This document shows positions 19,057 to 27,115 of a stretch of 64,000 nucleotides of DNA, piece by piece (positions within the stretch are counted from its first letter, which is position 1; each line of letters begins with the position of its first letter). Position numbers and translations under genes: made by a program. Source of the DNA: Granulicella rosea (GTDB taxonomy: Bacteria > Acidobacteriota > Terriglobia > Terriglobales > Acidobacteriaceae); assembly GCF_900188085.1 (NCBI RefSeq), contig NZ_FZOU01000003.1, forward strand, positions 496,001 to 560,000. Direction: 5' to 3'. A model generated the notes under the pieces. It saw only the letters and a program-made list of their open reading frames with translations, did not search any database and was not told where the DNA came from.

Positions 19057-19857
19057 TTAGCGGTCGAGCGAGAACTGCGCGCGACGGTTCTCCTGCCAGC
19101 AGGCCTCGTTGGCCTCGGTGCAGAACTGCTTCTCCTTGCCGTAGCTGATGACGCGGACGCGGGCCGGAGCGACGCCCGCGTTGATCAGCGCGGTGCGGGC
19201 GGAGTTGGCGCGGTTTTCGCCGAGGGCCAGGTTGTACTCGGCCGAGCCGCGCTCATCGCAGTAGCCGCCGATGACGACGCGAACGCCGGGGTGCGCAACC
19301 ATGTATGCCGCGGCCTGCGCGACCGAGGTCTGGCCGTCGGGGCGCAGCTCGTAGCTGTCGTAGTCGTAGAAGACGTCCTGCACGGCGGCGTGGAAGGCCG
19401 CGTCGGTGCCCATGTCGCCGCCACCGCCGCCGTTGGTCGCATCGGACGGAGCGACAGGCGCAACGGGGACGCGGACGGTGACGCGTACGTTCGCCTCGAC
19501 CAGTGCTCCGCTGTCGCTCTTGGCGGTGAGGTGGAAGTTGGTGGAGTTCGCGGGCGAGACGGTCTGGGTGCCGTTCACGTTCACCTGGCCGATGCCGTCG
19601 ATGGTGACGACCGTGGCGTTGGTGGTGCGCCAGTTCAGCACGACCGACTGACCGAGATCGATCAGGACGGGATCGGCCGTGATGGTCGCGGTGGGCTGGA
19701 CCGAGGCGGTCGTCGGCGGTTCAACCGGACCGAGGCTGTTCGGATCGACGCCGCTCTTCTTCTTTCCGCAACCGGTCGCCAGGGTCAAAGCGAGGGCAAG
19801 GGTGAGCAGCGTGCGGGCGATCGGCATACGCGAGGTCGTCATGTGTTCCTGAGTCAT
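19057..19857 (-). CDS. pal: peptidoglycan-associated lipoprotein Pal (OmpA-like)
   Basis: A 266-residue lipoprotein with lipobox L-A-T-G-C (about residue 30) and the OmpA C-terminal peptidoglycan-binding domain (about 155-266: VFYDYDSYELRPDGQ, YCDERGSAEYNLALGENRA, ENRRAQF). A beta-rich stretch of about 80 residues between the lipid anchor and the OmpA domain (TATITADPVLIDLGQSVVL) is an addition to the short E. coli Pal. Pal anchors the outer membrane to peptidoglycan and binds TolB, whose gene lies just upstream. GGAG stands seven bases before the first ATG. Confidence 0.93.
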   Translation of the reverse strand: MTQEHMTTSRMPIARTLLTLALALTLATGCGKKKSGVDPNSLGPVEPPTTASVQPTATITADPVLIDLGQSVVLNWRTTNATVVTIDGIGQVNVNGTQTVSPANSTNFHLTAKSDSGALVEANVRVTVRVPVAPVAPSDATNGGGGGDMGTDAAFHAAVQDVFYDYDSYELRPDGQTSVAQAAAYMVAHPGVRVVIGGYCDERGSAEYNLALGENRANSARTALINAGVAPARVRVISYGKEKQFCTEANEACWQENRRAQFSLDR

Positions 19858-19929
19858 AGTTGGCTCCTAAATTCTGGTCGTTCGTTCATTCTCTCAATCG
19901 AAGATCGAGGCAAGCTGAAGATTTCCGGG

Positions 19930-21276
19930 CTACTTCCAGCTCCAGTTCGGCATGTCCGCGCCGGGACCGGTCAGTGCGTGCTTCTGGGTTCCGTCGGCGA
20001 GCATGGTGAAGATGCGGGAGCTCGATGCGCGGTCATTGGGCCCGTTGGTGTAGACGATGTGGCGGCCGTCGGGCGACCAGGAGGGGAAGTCGCACAGGCC
20101 GGAGTCGTGGGTGAGCTGAATCCACTTTTTGGAGGAGATCTCCATGACGTAGATATCGCGTCCGCCGGGCGCTCCAGGGCCGTATTTGCGGTCCCAGGCG
20201 AAGGCGACGAACTGGCCGTTGGGCGACCAGGAGGGCGAGCTGACGTAGCCGCCGTCGGTCAGACGCTGCACGGTCGAGCCGTCGGAGTCCATGATGTAGA
20301 GCTGCGGCAGGCCGGTGCGTCCACTGATCCAGGCGATCTGCGAGCCGGTGCGCGGGTTGAAGACGGGAGAGCTATCCGGACCCTTGAAGTTGGTGATGCG
20401 GCGGGCGAGGTTGCCGTTCGCGTCCGAGACCCAGATCTCCGGATCGCCCGAGCGGGAGGAGGCGAAGGCGATGGACTTGCCATCGGGCGCCCATGCGGGG
20501 GAGTTCGAGCCGCCGGTCGACGGAAAGTTCACGACACGGCCCAGCAGCATGGAGTAGACCTTGACCTGGAAGCCCTCCTTGCCAAGCGAGACGAAGGCCA
20601 GTCGCGAGCTGTCGGGCGAGATGCGCGGCGAGATGGAGATGGTGCCGAGGTGGGTGATCGGGTGCTGGTTCGCGCCGTCGTAGTCCATCTCCCAGATCTC
20701 TTTGTTGGCGCCGGTGAGCTTGACGAAGTAGATCTTGCTCTCGGCGATGCCGGCGGTGCCGCCGCCGAGCCGGAAGATGATCTCGTCGGCGAAGCGATGT
20801 GCGATCTGCCGGGCGGAGTCCTCGCTGGCCTCCTCCTGATATTGCTTGGCGAGCACCTGCGGATACTGCGTGTTCTTCGCGTCGAAGAGGAAGCCGTTGA
20901 CCTGCACCTTGCCACCGCTGACGCCGAGGTTTCCGAAGGCTACCATCGCCGCATTGACCGGCGCGATCGACCACTGGCCGAGGCTGATCTCGGCCGGTAC
21001 CCCGGGAGTCGAGGTTGGGGCGAGGCTCTTCGAGACGAGGTCGAAGATGCCGGCGTTGCCAAGGTCGGAGTAGAGGGTGGTGTCGAAGGCGCGCTTGAGA
21101 CTGCCGGCGTCGCCGGAGCCGGGCTTGAAGTCGGCGACCGCGATCCGGATCTGGCTGCCGCTGCCGACGATGGTTCCGGTGAAGTCCTGAGCCCGTGCAG
21201 CGGGCGTAAGGCAGATGACGGCCAGCGCGACGAAACCGGTTACCATCGCGCGGAGAAGAGCAGTCTTTCGGGACAT
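19930..21276 (-). CDS. tolB: Tol-Pal translocation protein TolB
   Basis: A protein of about 448 residues with a signal peptide ending A-A-R-A, an N-terminal TolB domain (IRIAVADFKPGSGDAG) and a C-terminal beta-propeller of WD-like PD40 repeats (SNSPAWAPDGKSIAFASSRSGDPEIW, VSSPSWSPNGQFVAFAWD, CDFPSWSPDGRHIVYTNGP). Periplasmic TolB moves between Pal and TolA. The ATG at 21276 has AGGA at workable spacing; one three codons upstream would overlap that site. It sits between tolA/tonB and pal in the same direction. Confidence 0.94.
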   Translation of the reverse strand: MSRKTALLRAMVTGFVALAVICLTPAARAQDFTGTIVGSGSQIRIAVADFKPGSGDAGSLKRAFDTTLYSDLGNAGIFDLVSKSLAPTSTPGVPAEISLGQWSIAPVNAAMVAFGNLGVSGGKVQVNGFLFDAKNTQYPQVLAKQYQEEASEDSARQIAHRFADEIIFRLGGGTAGIAESKIYFVKLTGANKEIWEMDYDGANQHPITHLGTISISPRISPDSSRLAFVSLGKEGFQVKVYSMLLGRVVNFPSTGGSNSPAWAPDGKSIAFASSRSGDPEIWVSDANGNLARRITNFKGPDSSPVFNPRTGSQIAWISGRTGLPQLYIMDSDGSTVQRLTDGGYVSSPSWSPNGQFVAFAWDRKYGPGAPGGRDIYVMEISSKKWIQLTHDSGLCDFPSWSPDGRHIVYTNGPNDRASSSRIFTMLADGTQKHALTGPGADMPNWSWK

Positions 21277-21400
21277 GTCTACCATTCCTCTCTATGGTAG
21301 ACGCAAAGACGGCGAGTGGGGGTGTTTGCTTGTTTCGAGGTTGAGGATAATTGGGGTGATTCTCCTGTTTGGGTGTCTGGTGGAGAGGAGAAAGGCAAAA

Positions 21401-21426
21401 GCAGATTCCCTGCGGGAATGACAAAC
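21401..21426. repeat. dispersed hairpin repeat copy inside the tol cluster
   Basis: GCAGATTCCCTGCGGGAATG followed by ACAAAC in the gap between the tolA/tonB and tolB genes, so within a likely operon rather than at its end. Confidence 0.85.
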
Positions 21427-21440
21427 AAGTAAAACGAAGA

Positions 21441-22244
21441 CTACTGCGGGATGAAGGTGTACTCGACCGTGACGTGGTCGAGGCCGGGCTGCGGCAGGGG
21501 GCCGAAGGTGTCGATGCGCTGCAGGGCACGGACGGCCGAGAGGTCGAGCGTGGGCGAACCGCTGCGCGAGGCGACGGCCACGTCGCGCACGGAGCCGTCC
21601 GCGTTGATGATGAAGCTGATCGAGACCTTCTTGCCCAGCGAGGCGCGGGAGTCGGCCTCCTGCTGGATCCAGTTCCGGTTGATCTTGCCGCCGACCGCCT
21701 GCACGTAATAGGGGAAGCGGTCGCCGAAGCTGCGTTCCTGCACGTTGACGGTGGATGTGCCGCTCTTGGTCTGCTGGGTGACCTGTGCGATGCGCATGCC
21801 GGAGCTGTCGCCGCTGGTGGCCTTGGGTGTCGGCGGCGGTGGCGGCTGAACGTGCTTGGGCGGTTCGGGCGCGGGGGGCTTCTCGGCCTTGGGCAGGGGC
21901 TTCTGCGGCTTCACCTTGTCGGGGATCAGGACTTCATTTGGCTTGGGTGGCGGCTCGGTCTTCGGCTCCGGCTTGGGCGGGGCGACGCTTGGGGTGTCGG
22001 AGGCAAGCACCTGATCCTGCACCGGCTTGACCTTCGGGGGCAGAGGCAGCGCCTCGACCATCTGGGCCTGCACGGCGCCGGCCTGCGAGGCGTTGTCGCC
22101 CCAGTGCTGATCGTGATGAGACAGCAGCGACCATCCGAGGATCGAACCCAGAATCGCGGCATGCAGCACAAGCGCGCCGGCAAAGCTCGAGCCGAGGCTC
22201 TCCTCTTCCTTGGGGCTGCGCGTCTTGAGGGTCAGGGTCGGCAT
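21441..22244 (-). CDS. TolA/TonB-type energy transducer
   Basis: A 267-residue protein with one N-terminal membrane helix (about 22-40), a long Pro/Lys/Glu-rich periplasmic spacer (about 65-140: PPKPEPKTEPPPKPNEV, PPPPPTP) and a C-terminal TonB-like domain (about 170-265: YYVQAVGGKINRNWIQQEA, VSISFIINADGSVRDVAVAS). The position between tolR and tolB argues that it does the TolA job of coupling TolQR energy to Pal. The C-terminal domain resembles TonB, so the name is left open. Confidence 0.88.
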   Translation of the reverse strand: MPTLTLKTRSPKEEESLGSSFAGALVLHAAILGSILGWSLLSHHDQHWGDNASQAGAVQAQMVEALPLPPKVKPVQDQVLASDTPSVAPPKPEPKTEPPPKPNEVLIPDKVKPQKPLPKAEKPPAPEPPKHVQPPPPPTPKATSGDSSGMRIAQVTQQTKSGTSTVNVQERSFGDRFPYYVQAVGGKINRNWIQQEADSRASLGKKVSISFIINADGSVRDVAVASRSGSPTLDLSAVRALQRIDTFGPLPQPGLDHVTVEYTFIPQ

Positions 22245-22246
22245 GG

Positions 22247-22672
22247 CTACTGTTTATAGGGCTGGGTGACGATGCTGATGTTGGTGATGCCGGCGCGCTT
22301 GACCGCCTCCATGACCGAGGCGAAGGCGCCGAACTGGACCCGCTCGTCCGCGCGTACGTAGACGATGCGCTTGGTGGGTTCGAGCTTCGCGCTGGTCAGA
22401 CGTCCGGTGAGGTCGTTGATGTTCACCGGCTTGTCCTGCAGGTATACGTTCTGGTCCTTGTCGATCGTGACGACCATGCGCTCTTCGGTCAGGGTCTCGG
22501 TCGAACGCGTGTGCGGGATCGCCACCTCGATGCCCGATTGCAGCACCGGCGCCGAGATCATGAAGATGAGCAGCAGCACCAGCACCACGTCGACCAGCGG
22601 CGTAATGTTGATGTCGGACATCGCGGTCTGGGTGTGGCGCGAGCCGTTCGACCCGCGGGCGGAGAAGGCCAT
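22247..22672 (-). CDS. tolR: TolR/ExbD family proton-channel subunit
   Basis: A 141-residue protein with a short cytoplasmic start, one membrane helix carrying the key Asp (D-I-N-I-T-P-L-V-D-V-V-L-V-L-L-L-I-F-M-I, Asp about 28) and a periplasmic domain. The Asp carries protons in the TolQR and ExbBD motors. It starts two bases after the tolQ stop and ends two bases before the tolA/tonB start, so the three are translated from one message. Confidence 0.93.
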   Translation of the reverse strand: MAFSARGSNGSRHTQTAMSDINITPLVDVVLVLLLIFMISAPVLQSGIEVAIPHTRSTETLTEERMVVTIDKDQNVYLQDKPVNINDLTGRLTSAKLEPTKRIVYVRADERVQFGAFASVMEAVKRAGITNISIVTQPYKQ

Positions 22673-22674
22673 GG

Positions 22675-23466
22675 CTAGAAGCTCCTCCGGCGGGGCTCTT
22701 CGGGGGCAACGGGAGTGGGCGCGACCGGGGTGATGGCGGCGGCGTTCTCGATGGCGTTCAGAAGTTCGCGGCCGAAGTCGTCGATGCGCGCGCCGAAGTC
22801 GCGAAGCTGCGAGGTGAGCTGGTTGTAGCCGACGACCGCCGGGATAGCCACGACGATGCCGGCGGCGGTGGTGATGAGCGCCTCCGAGATACCCGGTGCG
22901 ACCGCGCGCAGCGTCGCGCCGCCTGCGGTGCCGAGGCCGTGGAAGGCGTCGATGATGCCCATGACCGTGCCGAAGAGGCCGATGAAGGGCGCGATGTTGG
23001 CGATGGTGGCGAGCCAGGTGATGCGGCGCTCCATGATGGTCAGGGCTTCGCTGGATGCGGTGGCCGCGGCGCGCTCGAGCCCTACGGGATTGCGCGGAAG
23101 GCCGCGTCCCTGGGTCTGACGGTGGTACTCGTCGTTGATCTCGGTGAAGACGGCGACCAGCGGGCTGGGCTTGAACTGTTCTGCAACCGCCGCGATCTCC
23201 GACAGTCTGCCCGACTTGCGGAAGGCGCGCAGGAAGCGGGCGCTCTGCGCCTTGGCGGCCGAGAAGCTGCGCCACTTCGCGATGATGATGGTGATCGAAA
23301 AGACGCTCATGGCCGCAAGGAGAATGAGCACGGTGAAGGCGACCGGGCCGGAGTTGTGGATCATCTCGCCGAGCGCGGAGGAGTGCGCGGCTACGGGAGC
23401 GGCTGCGGCGGGGTCGGCCGTGGGATCGACCTGGAGGAGCATGGTTGCAAGCGTGGCAAGTGTCAT
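22675..23466 (-). CDS. tolQ: TolQ/ExbB family proton-channel subunit
   Basis: A protein of about 263 residues with three membrane helices: about 36-58 (AFTVLILLAAMSVFSITIII), and the pair around ITWLATIANIAPFIGLFGTVMGIIDAF and APGISEALITTAAGIVVAIPAVVGYN. The G-L-F-G-T-V-M-G-I signature and the late Thr residues are typical of TolQ/ExbB. It is the first gene of a complete tolQ-tolR-tolA-tolB-pal-cpoB cluster. The ATG at 23466 is preferred over an upstream one at 23529 because the extension looks like non-coding leader. Confidence 0.92.
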   Translation of the reverse strand: MTLATLATMLLQVDPTADPAAAAPVAAHSSALGEMIHNSGPVAFTVLILLAAMSVFSITIIIAKWRSFSAAKAQSARFLRAFRKSGRLSEIAAVAEQFKPSPLVAVFTEINDEYHRQTQGRGLPRNPVGLERAAATASSEALTIMERRITWLATIANIAPFIGLFGTVMGIIDAFHGLGTAGGATLRAVAPGISEALITTAAGIVVAIPAVVGYNQLTSQLRDFGARIDDFGRELLNAIENAAAITPVAPTPVAPEEPRRRSF

Positions 23467-23601
23467 TCGGCGGATGGACCTCTGGTAATCAAGACAATTA
23501 TAGGGTTCAGACTTCGACCGGTGAGCCATTGAAGCTGATGTATCAATAGATGCGATTCAGGAAAGAGACGGATTGCGGATTGTAGCGTTCGAAAAGACCG
23601 C

Positions 23602-23630
23602 TTGACCCCGCATCCGTGCAGATCTAGATT
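23602..23630 (+). promoter_or_regulatory. sigma-70 promoter upstream of the first secreted paralogue
   Basis: TTGACC (23602-23607), a 17-base spacer and TAGATT (23625-23630). The -10 box starts 12 nt before the ATG at 23637, so the transcript would begin at the start codon. Confidence 0.7.
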
Positions 23631-23636
23631 TCCGGT

Positions 23637-24206
23637 ATGAGACAGTCGAATGCGAGTTCGGTTGAGCGCGGGTTGCTCCTGATCGCCTTGCTTTGTGCGG
23701 TGCATGGCGTACCGGCCAGGCTGCTTAGCGAGTCGCCGAGCAGTTCGGTTGCATCGGCCACTCAATCGGCTAATGCGCCGTACACGCGTTGGATGCCGCC
23801 CGGACGTTCTCTCCAGGATGCGCGTCTCGGCAAACGCATGAAGGAAAAGATTCTGCGCGATGTCGGAGCAACCCCGGACCTCGAAAGGGAGGTGCTTGCC
23901 GCGGAAAAGTACACGACGGTGCTGCCGTTTACGGTGGGCGATGCGAGCCATCCGAGGCGTCTCATCCGGGTGTGGGGCGGTTTGTGCGGGAGTGGAGTTT
24001 GTCCCATGCTCATCTACGATGCGGCTTCCGGTCAGAAACTGTTGCAGGAAGACGGCTGGGATTTTCAGTTTTTGCCGACGATGCACGCGGGCGCGCGCGA
24101 TGTGATGGTTCGTCACAAAGACGGATGCTGCAATGGGTCGACCGTGTTCTACCGTTATGACGGAAGCCGCTACCGGCTGAGTCGGACGACGTCCGATCAT
24201 CGCTGA
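23637..24206 (+). CDS. secreted protein of unknown function, paralogue 1
   Basis: A 189-residue protein with an N-terminal hydrophobic export signal (GLLLIALLCAVHGVPA). The mature part has G-R-S-L-Q-D-A-R-L-G-K-R-M, R-L-I-R-V-W-G-G, C-G-S-G-V-C-P-M-L-I-Y-D, G-W-D-F-Q-F-L and C-C-N-G-S with Y-R-Y-D-G near the end. The same motifs occur in the next gene, so the two are paralogues with conserved Cys pairs that probably form disulfides. I do not recognise the family. The promoter at 23602-23630 predicts a leaderless transcript. Confidence 0.7.
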   Translation: MRQSNASSVERGLLLIALLCAVHGVPARLLSESPSSSVASATQSANAPYTRWMPPGRSLQDARLGKRMKEKILRDVGATPDLEREVLAAEKYTTVLPFTVGDASHPRRLIRVWGGLCGSGVCPMLIYDAASGQKLLQEDGWDFQFLPTMHAGARDVMVRHKDGCCNGSTVFYRYDGSRYRLSRTTSDHR

Positions 24207-24209
24207 CCG

Positions 24210-24380
24210 ATTCGAGCTTCGTAACCGGCTCGTGCTATGCTTCGCGAAAGCGAACGAGAGGCGAAGCGGACATGCTGCTGGAGTTGCGAGCGGAGAACTA
24301 TGCGGTGATGGATCGGGCCTCGGCCGCGTTCGGAACCGGCTTGAACCTTTTGACGGGCGAGATGGGCGCGGGCAAATCCA
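24210..24380 (+). repeat. duplicated recN 5' end (truncated copy)
   Basis: About 170 bases that match 24979-25149 almost base for base at an offset of 769: the whole recN leader, its start codon and codons to just past the Walker A loop (G-E-M-G-A-G-K-S here, G-E-T-G-A-G-K-S in recN). Similarity stops abruptly after AAATCCA, a few bases before the second secreted paralogue begins. Confidence 0.95.
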
Positions 24381-24385
24381 CCTGT

Positions 24386-24976
24386 ATGAGCCAGTTGCGT
24401 GTAAGGTGCATCGTGCGCGGAATACTCCTGATCACCTTACTGTTAGCTGAACAGAGCGCTTCGGCTGGTGGCATTATCATTTCACCGGACCACCTGGCTG
24501 AACCGGCAACGCAATCCCTTGAGAGTCCGGCTCTTCCTCGCCTGCTCGACCGATCGGACCCAAGGTGGACGACTGGACGTTCTCTCCAGCGCGCGCGGCT
24601 AGGAAAGAGAATGACCGATCGCATCCTGCGTGATCTCTGGGCATTGGATGATGCGGCTTCGGCCGAAGAGAATACGATGGTCCTGCCGTTCGCCGTTGTA
24701 CAGCCTGGGCGAAAGAGACATCTGATTCGGGTCTGGGCCGGTGGCGATGCCTGCGGCGCCACTGGTGTTTGCTCGATGCTGATTTACGACGTCGATTCGG
24801 GCAAGAAGCTGTTAGCGACGGCGGGCTGGGACTTCCAGTTCCTGCGGGCGGCACATCATGGCGCTCACGACATACTTGTCCGGGACAAAAGCTCATGCTG
24901 CGAAGGATCGCGAATCCTGTACCGGTACGATGGGACGCGGTATCTGCGGATCTGGCAGGTAGCCGAGCAGTATTGA
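24386..24976 (+). CDS. secreted protein of unknown function, paralogue 2, in frame behind a recN fragment
   Basis: Read from the ATG at 24386, this is a 196-residue exported protein with signal RGILLITLLLAEQSASA and the same core as paralogue 1: G-R-S-L-Q-R-A-R-L-G-K-R-M, H-L-I-R-V-W-A-G-G, C-G-A-T-G-V-C-S-M-L-I-Y-D, G-W-D-F-Q-F-L, C-C-E-G-S. The truncated recN copy at 24210-24380 places the recN start codon (24272) in the same reading frame, so a 234-residue fusion with 38 RecN-derived residues ahead of the signal peptide is also possible. That would block normal export. Which start is used is not decidable from sequence; the recN leader has moved directly upstream and probably drives it. 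Confidence 0.7.
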   Translation: MSQLRVRCIVRGILLITLLLAEQSASAGGIIISPDHLAEPATQSLESPALPRLLDRSDPRWTTGRSLQRARLGKRMTDRILRDLWALDDAASAEENTMVLPFAVVQPGRKRHLIRVWAGGDACGATGVCSMLIYDVDSGKKLLATAGWDFQFLRAAHHGAHDILVRDKSSCCEGSRILYRYDGTRYLRIWQVAEQY

Positions 24977-24978
24977 AC

Positions 24979-25149
24979 ATTCGAGCTTCGTAACCGGCTC
25001 GTGCTATGCTTCGCGAAAGCGAACGAGAGGCGAAGCGGACATGCTGCTGGAGTTGCGGGCGGAGAACTATGCGGTGATCGATCGGGCTTCGGCCGCGTTC
25101 GGAACCGGCTTGAACCTTTTGACGGGCGAGACGGGCGCGGGTAAATCCA
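24979..25149 (+). repeat. recN 5' end (intact copy of the duplication)
   Basis: Partner of 24210-24380. It includes the recN leader and first codons and continues into the full gene. A TATGCT box about 36 bases before the start codon is in both copies. Confidence 0.95.
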
Positions 25150-26735
25150 TCCTGATCGACGCGCTGGTGTTGCTGCTGGGCGGCAAGGCGTCGGCCGATT
25201 TTGTGCGGCATGGCGCGGAGAAGGCGGTGGTCGCGTGCGCCTTCGAGATGACGCCCGGTGCGCGGACGGTGCTGGAGGAGAACGGCATCGACTCGGATTC
25301 GGAGGAGCAGATTCTGCTGCGGCGCGAGATTCTGGCAACCGGCAAGGGGCGCGTCTTCATCAACAACCAGGCCGCGACCGTGGGCGTGCTGCGGCTGCTG
25401 GCGCCGGAGCTGGCGCTGGTCCACGCGCAGGGCGAGACGCTGGGCTCCTTCGACGCCATGCAGCAGAGAATTCTGCTGGACCGCTTCGGCGGCGTCTCGA
25501 CCGATGCGGTCGCGGCGGCGTACGCTTTGTGGGCCGCGACGACGGAGCGCCTTGAAGCCATGCAGACCGATGAGCAGGACCGTCTGCGCATGGCCGACCT
25601 GTGGCGTTTCCAGAGCCGCGAGATCGATGACGCAGCCATCGTGGGCGAGGACGAGGACGCCCAGCTCGAGGCCGAAAAGCGCGTGCTGGCGAACGCCGAG
25701 AAGCTGTATACCGCGGCGATGAACGCGCACGATCTGCTGTATGAGTCCGAACATGCGACCGAGACGACTCTGGGCGCGGCGTTGAAGTTCGTCGAGGAGC
25801 TGGCGCGGTACGATGCGCGCTTCGTCGAGCCGGCGCAGTCGCTGGCCGCGGCCAAGGCGACGGTCGAGGACGTGAGCGCCACGGTGCGCGACTTCGCCGA
25901 AAATGTGCAGGCTGGGCCGGAGCGGCTGGAAGAGATCGAGGACCGGCTGGCGCAGCTCGACCGGCTGAAGCGCAAGTATGGCAAGACGCTGGCGGAGGTG
26001 ATCGCCTTTGGCGCGGACTCCACGCGGAAGCTGGCCGAGGTGGAGAATCGGGACGCGCTGCTGGCGGAGCTTCGAGCGCTTGAAAAAGAACAGGCGGCGG
26101 ACTACTGCAAGGTCGCCGGCGAGCTGACCGAGGCGCGGGCGGAGGCGGCGAAGCGGCTCTCGAAGCTGGCCGAAAGGCAGATCAACGATCTGGCGATGTC
26201 GGTGAAGTTTACGGTCGAGGTGAAGCCGCGCCGCGACTCCGAGCACTGGGCGGCGCATGGCTGGGACGAGATCGGCTGCCTGATCGCGACCAACGCCGGC
26301 GAGCCGTTGAAGCCGCTGGACGAGATCGCCTCGGGCGGCGAGATGTCGCGCGTGATGCTGGCCCTGAAGGTGACGGTGGAGGAGCAGGTTGCGATGCGGG
26401 CAGGGAAGAAGCGGGCCGCTTTGCCCAGGACTCTTGTGTTCGACGAGATCGACATCGGCATCGGCGGCCGGGCGGCGGAGGCGGTGGGGCAGAAGCTGAA
26501 GACGCTCTCGAAGACTCAGCAGGTGCTGTGCATCACGCATCTGCCGCAGATTGCAGCCTTTGGCGATCAGCACTTCCTGATCGAGAAGACGCAGGCCAAC
26601 GGGCGCACCCAGACCGATGTCCGTCGAATGGACGATTCCGAGCGGGTGCAGGAGATCGCCCGCATGCTGAGCGGCGCGAAGCTGACCGAAACCAGCATCC
26701 GCCATGCGCAAAATCTGATGGAGTCGAGCCGGTGA
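25041..26735 (+). CDS. recN: DNA repair protein RecN
   Basis: A 564-residue SMC-like ATPase of double-strand break repair. The N-terminal ATP-binding half has the RecN opening M-L-L-E-L-R-A-E-N-Y-A-V-I-D and Walker A G-E-T-G-A-G-K-S. A central coiled coil (about 150-340) follows, then the C-terminal half with the ABC signature L-D-E-I-A-S-G-G-E-M-S-R, Walker B T-L-V-F-D-E-I-D-I-G-I-G-G and L-C-I-T-H-L-P-Q-I-A. All parts are present and the length is normal, so this copy should be functional despite the duplication of its 5' end upstream. Confidence 0.96.
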   Translation: MLLELRAENYAVIDRASAAFGTGLNLLTGETGAGKSILIDALVLLLGGKASADFVRHGAEKAVVACAFEMTPGARTVLEENGIDSDSEEQILLRREILATGKGRVFINNQAATVGVLRLLAPELALVHAQGETLGSFDAMQQRILLDRFGGVSTDAVAAAYALWAATTERLEAMQTDEQDRLRMADLWRFQSREIDDAAIVGEDEDAQLEAEKRVLANAEKLYTAAMNAHDLLYESEHATETTLGAALKFVEELARYDARFVEPAQSLAAAKATVEDVSATVRDFAENVQAGPERLEEIEDRLAQLDRLKRKYGKTLAEVIAFGADSTRKLAEVENRDALLAELRALEKEQAADYCKVAGELTEARAEAAKRLSKLAERQINDLAMSVKFTVEVKPRRDSEHWAAHGWDEIGCLIATNAGEPLKPLDEIASGGEMSRVMLALKVTVEEQVAMRAGKKRAALPRTLVFDEIDIGIGGRAAEAVGQKLKTLSKTQQVLCITHLPQIAAFGDQHFLIEKTQANGRTQTDVRRMDDSERVQEIARMLSGAKLTETSIRHAQNLMESSR

Positions 26736-26801
26736 TGCAACCTTTTTTATTCGAGGTGAATCATAGCTGGTGAAAGCAACTCATTCCTTCAGGAGTTCCC
26801 G

Positions 26802-26951
26802 ATGTCGACCGATAAGAAGTGCGCCCATGTTGGCTGTACCTGTCCGGCGAAGTCCGATTCGAAGTATTGCTCGACCTATTGTGAAGACTCGGCGGGCACC
26901 ACGACGCTGACCTGCGACTGTGGTCACGAGGGATGCGCGGACAAGCTCTAG
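26802..26951 (+). CDS. 49-residue bacterial metallothionein-like protein
   Basis: A tiny Cys-rich protein with AGGAG eight bases before the ATG. It has eight Cys (positions 7, 12, 14, 23, 27, 38, 40, 45) and two His (9, 42). The spacing C-x-H-x2-C-x-C at the start and C-D-C-G-H near the end resembles SmtA/BmtA-type metallothioneins, which bind Zn and Cd as a four-metal cluster. It is shorter than most ORF cut-offs and easily missed. A terminator follows. No SmtB-like regulator gene is adjacent. Confidence 0.85.
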   Translation: MSTDKKCAHVGCTCPAKSDSKYCSTYCEDSAGTTTLTCDCGHEGCADKL

Positions 26952-26993
26952 CGCGATTTAACCTGGCCGTAGCGTTCGTCGGAAGTCCAAAGA

Positions 26994-27036
26994 AAAGCGA
27001 CCGAAGGGTGAATCCTTTTCCCATCGGTCGCTTTTT
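26994..27036 (+). terminator. rho-independent terminator after the metallothionein gene
   Basis: AAAGCGACCGA (26994-27004) pairs with TCGGTCGCTTT (27024-27034) in an 11-bp stem with a 19-base loop and ends in a T run. Confidence 0.88.
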
Positions 27037-27115
27037 CCGTCTCCGAGCCTCCATTTTGCACCGATATCGGGGCAAATATGGTGCTCAACGGGCGGGAAGC
27101 GGTATACTGGAGAAC

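Noticed and set aside
24272..24385. The truncated recN copy as a working RecN piece
   Set aside because: It holds only the first 38 codons or so and stops right after Walker A, so it cannot form an ATPase; treated as a duplication remnant.
24477..26711. A 744-codon minus-strand frame opposite recN
   Set aside because: Antisense shadow without recognisable motifs.
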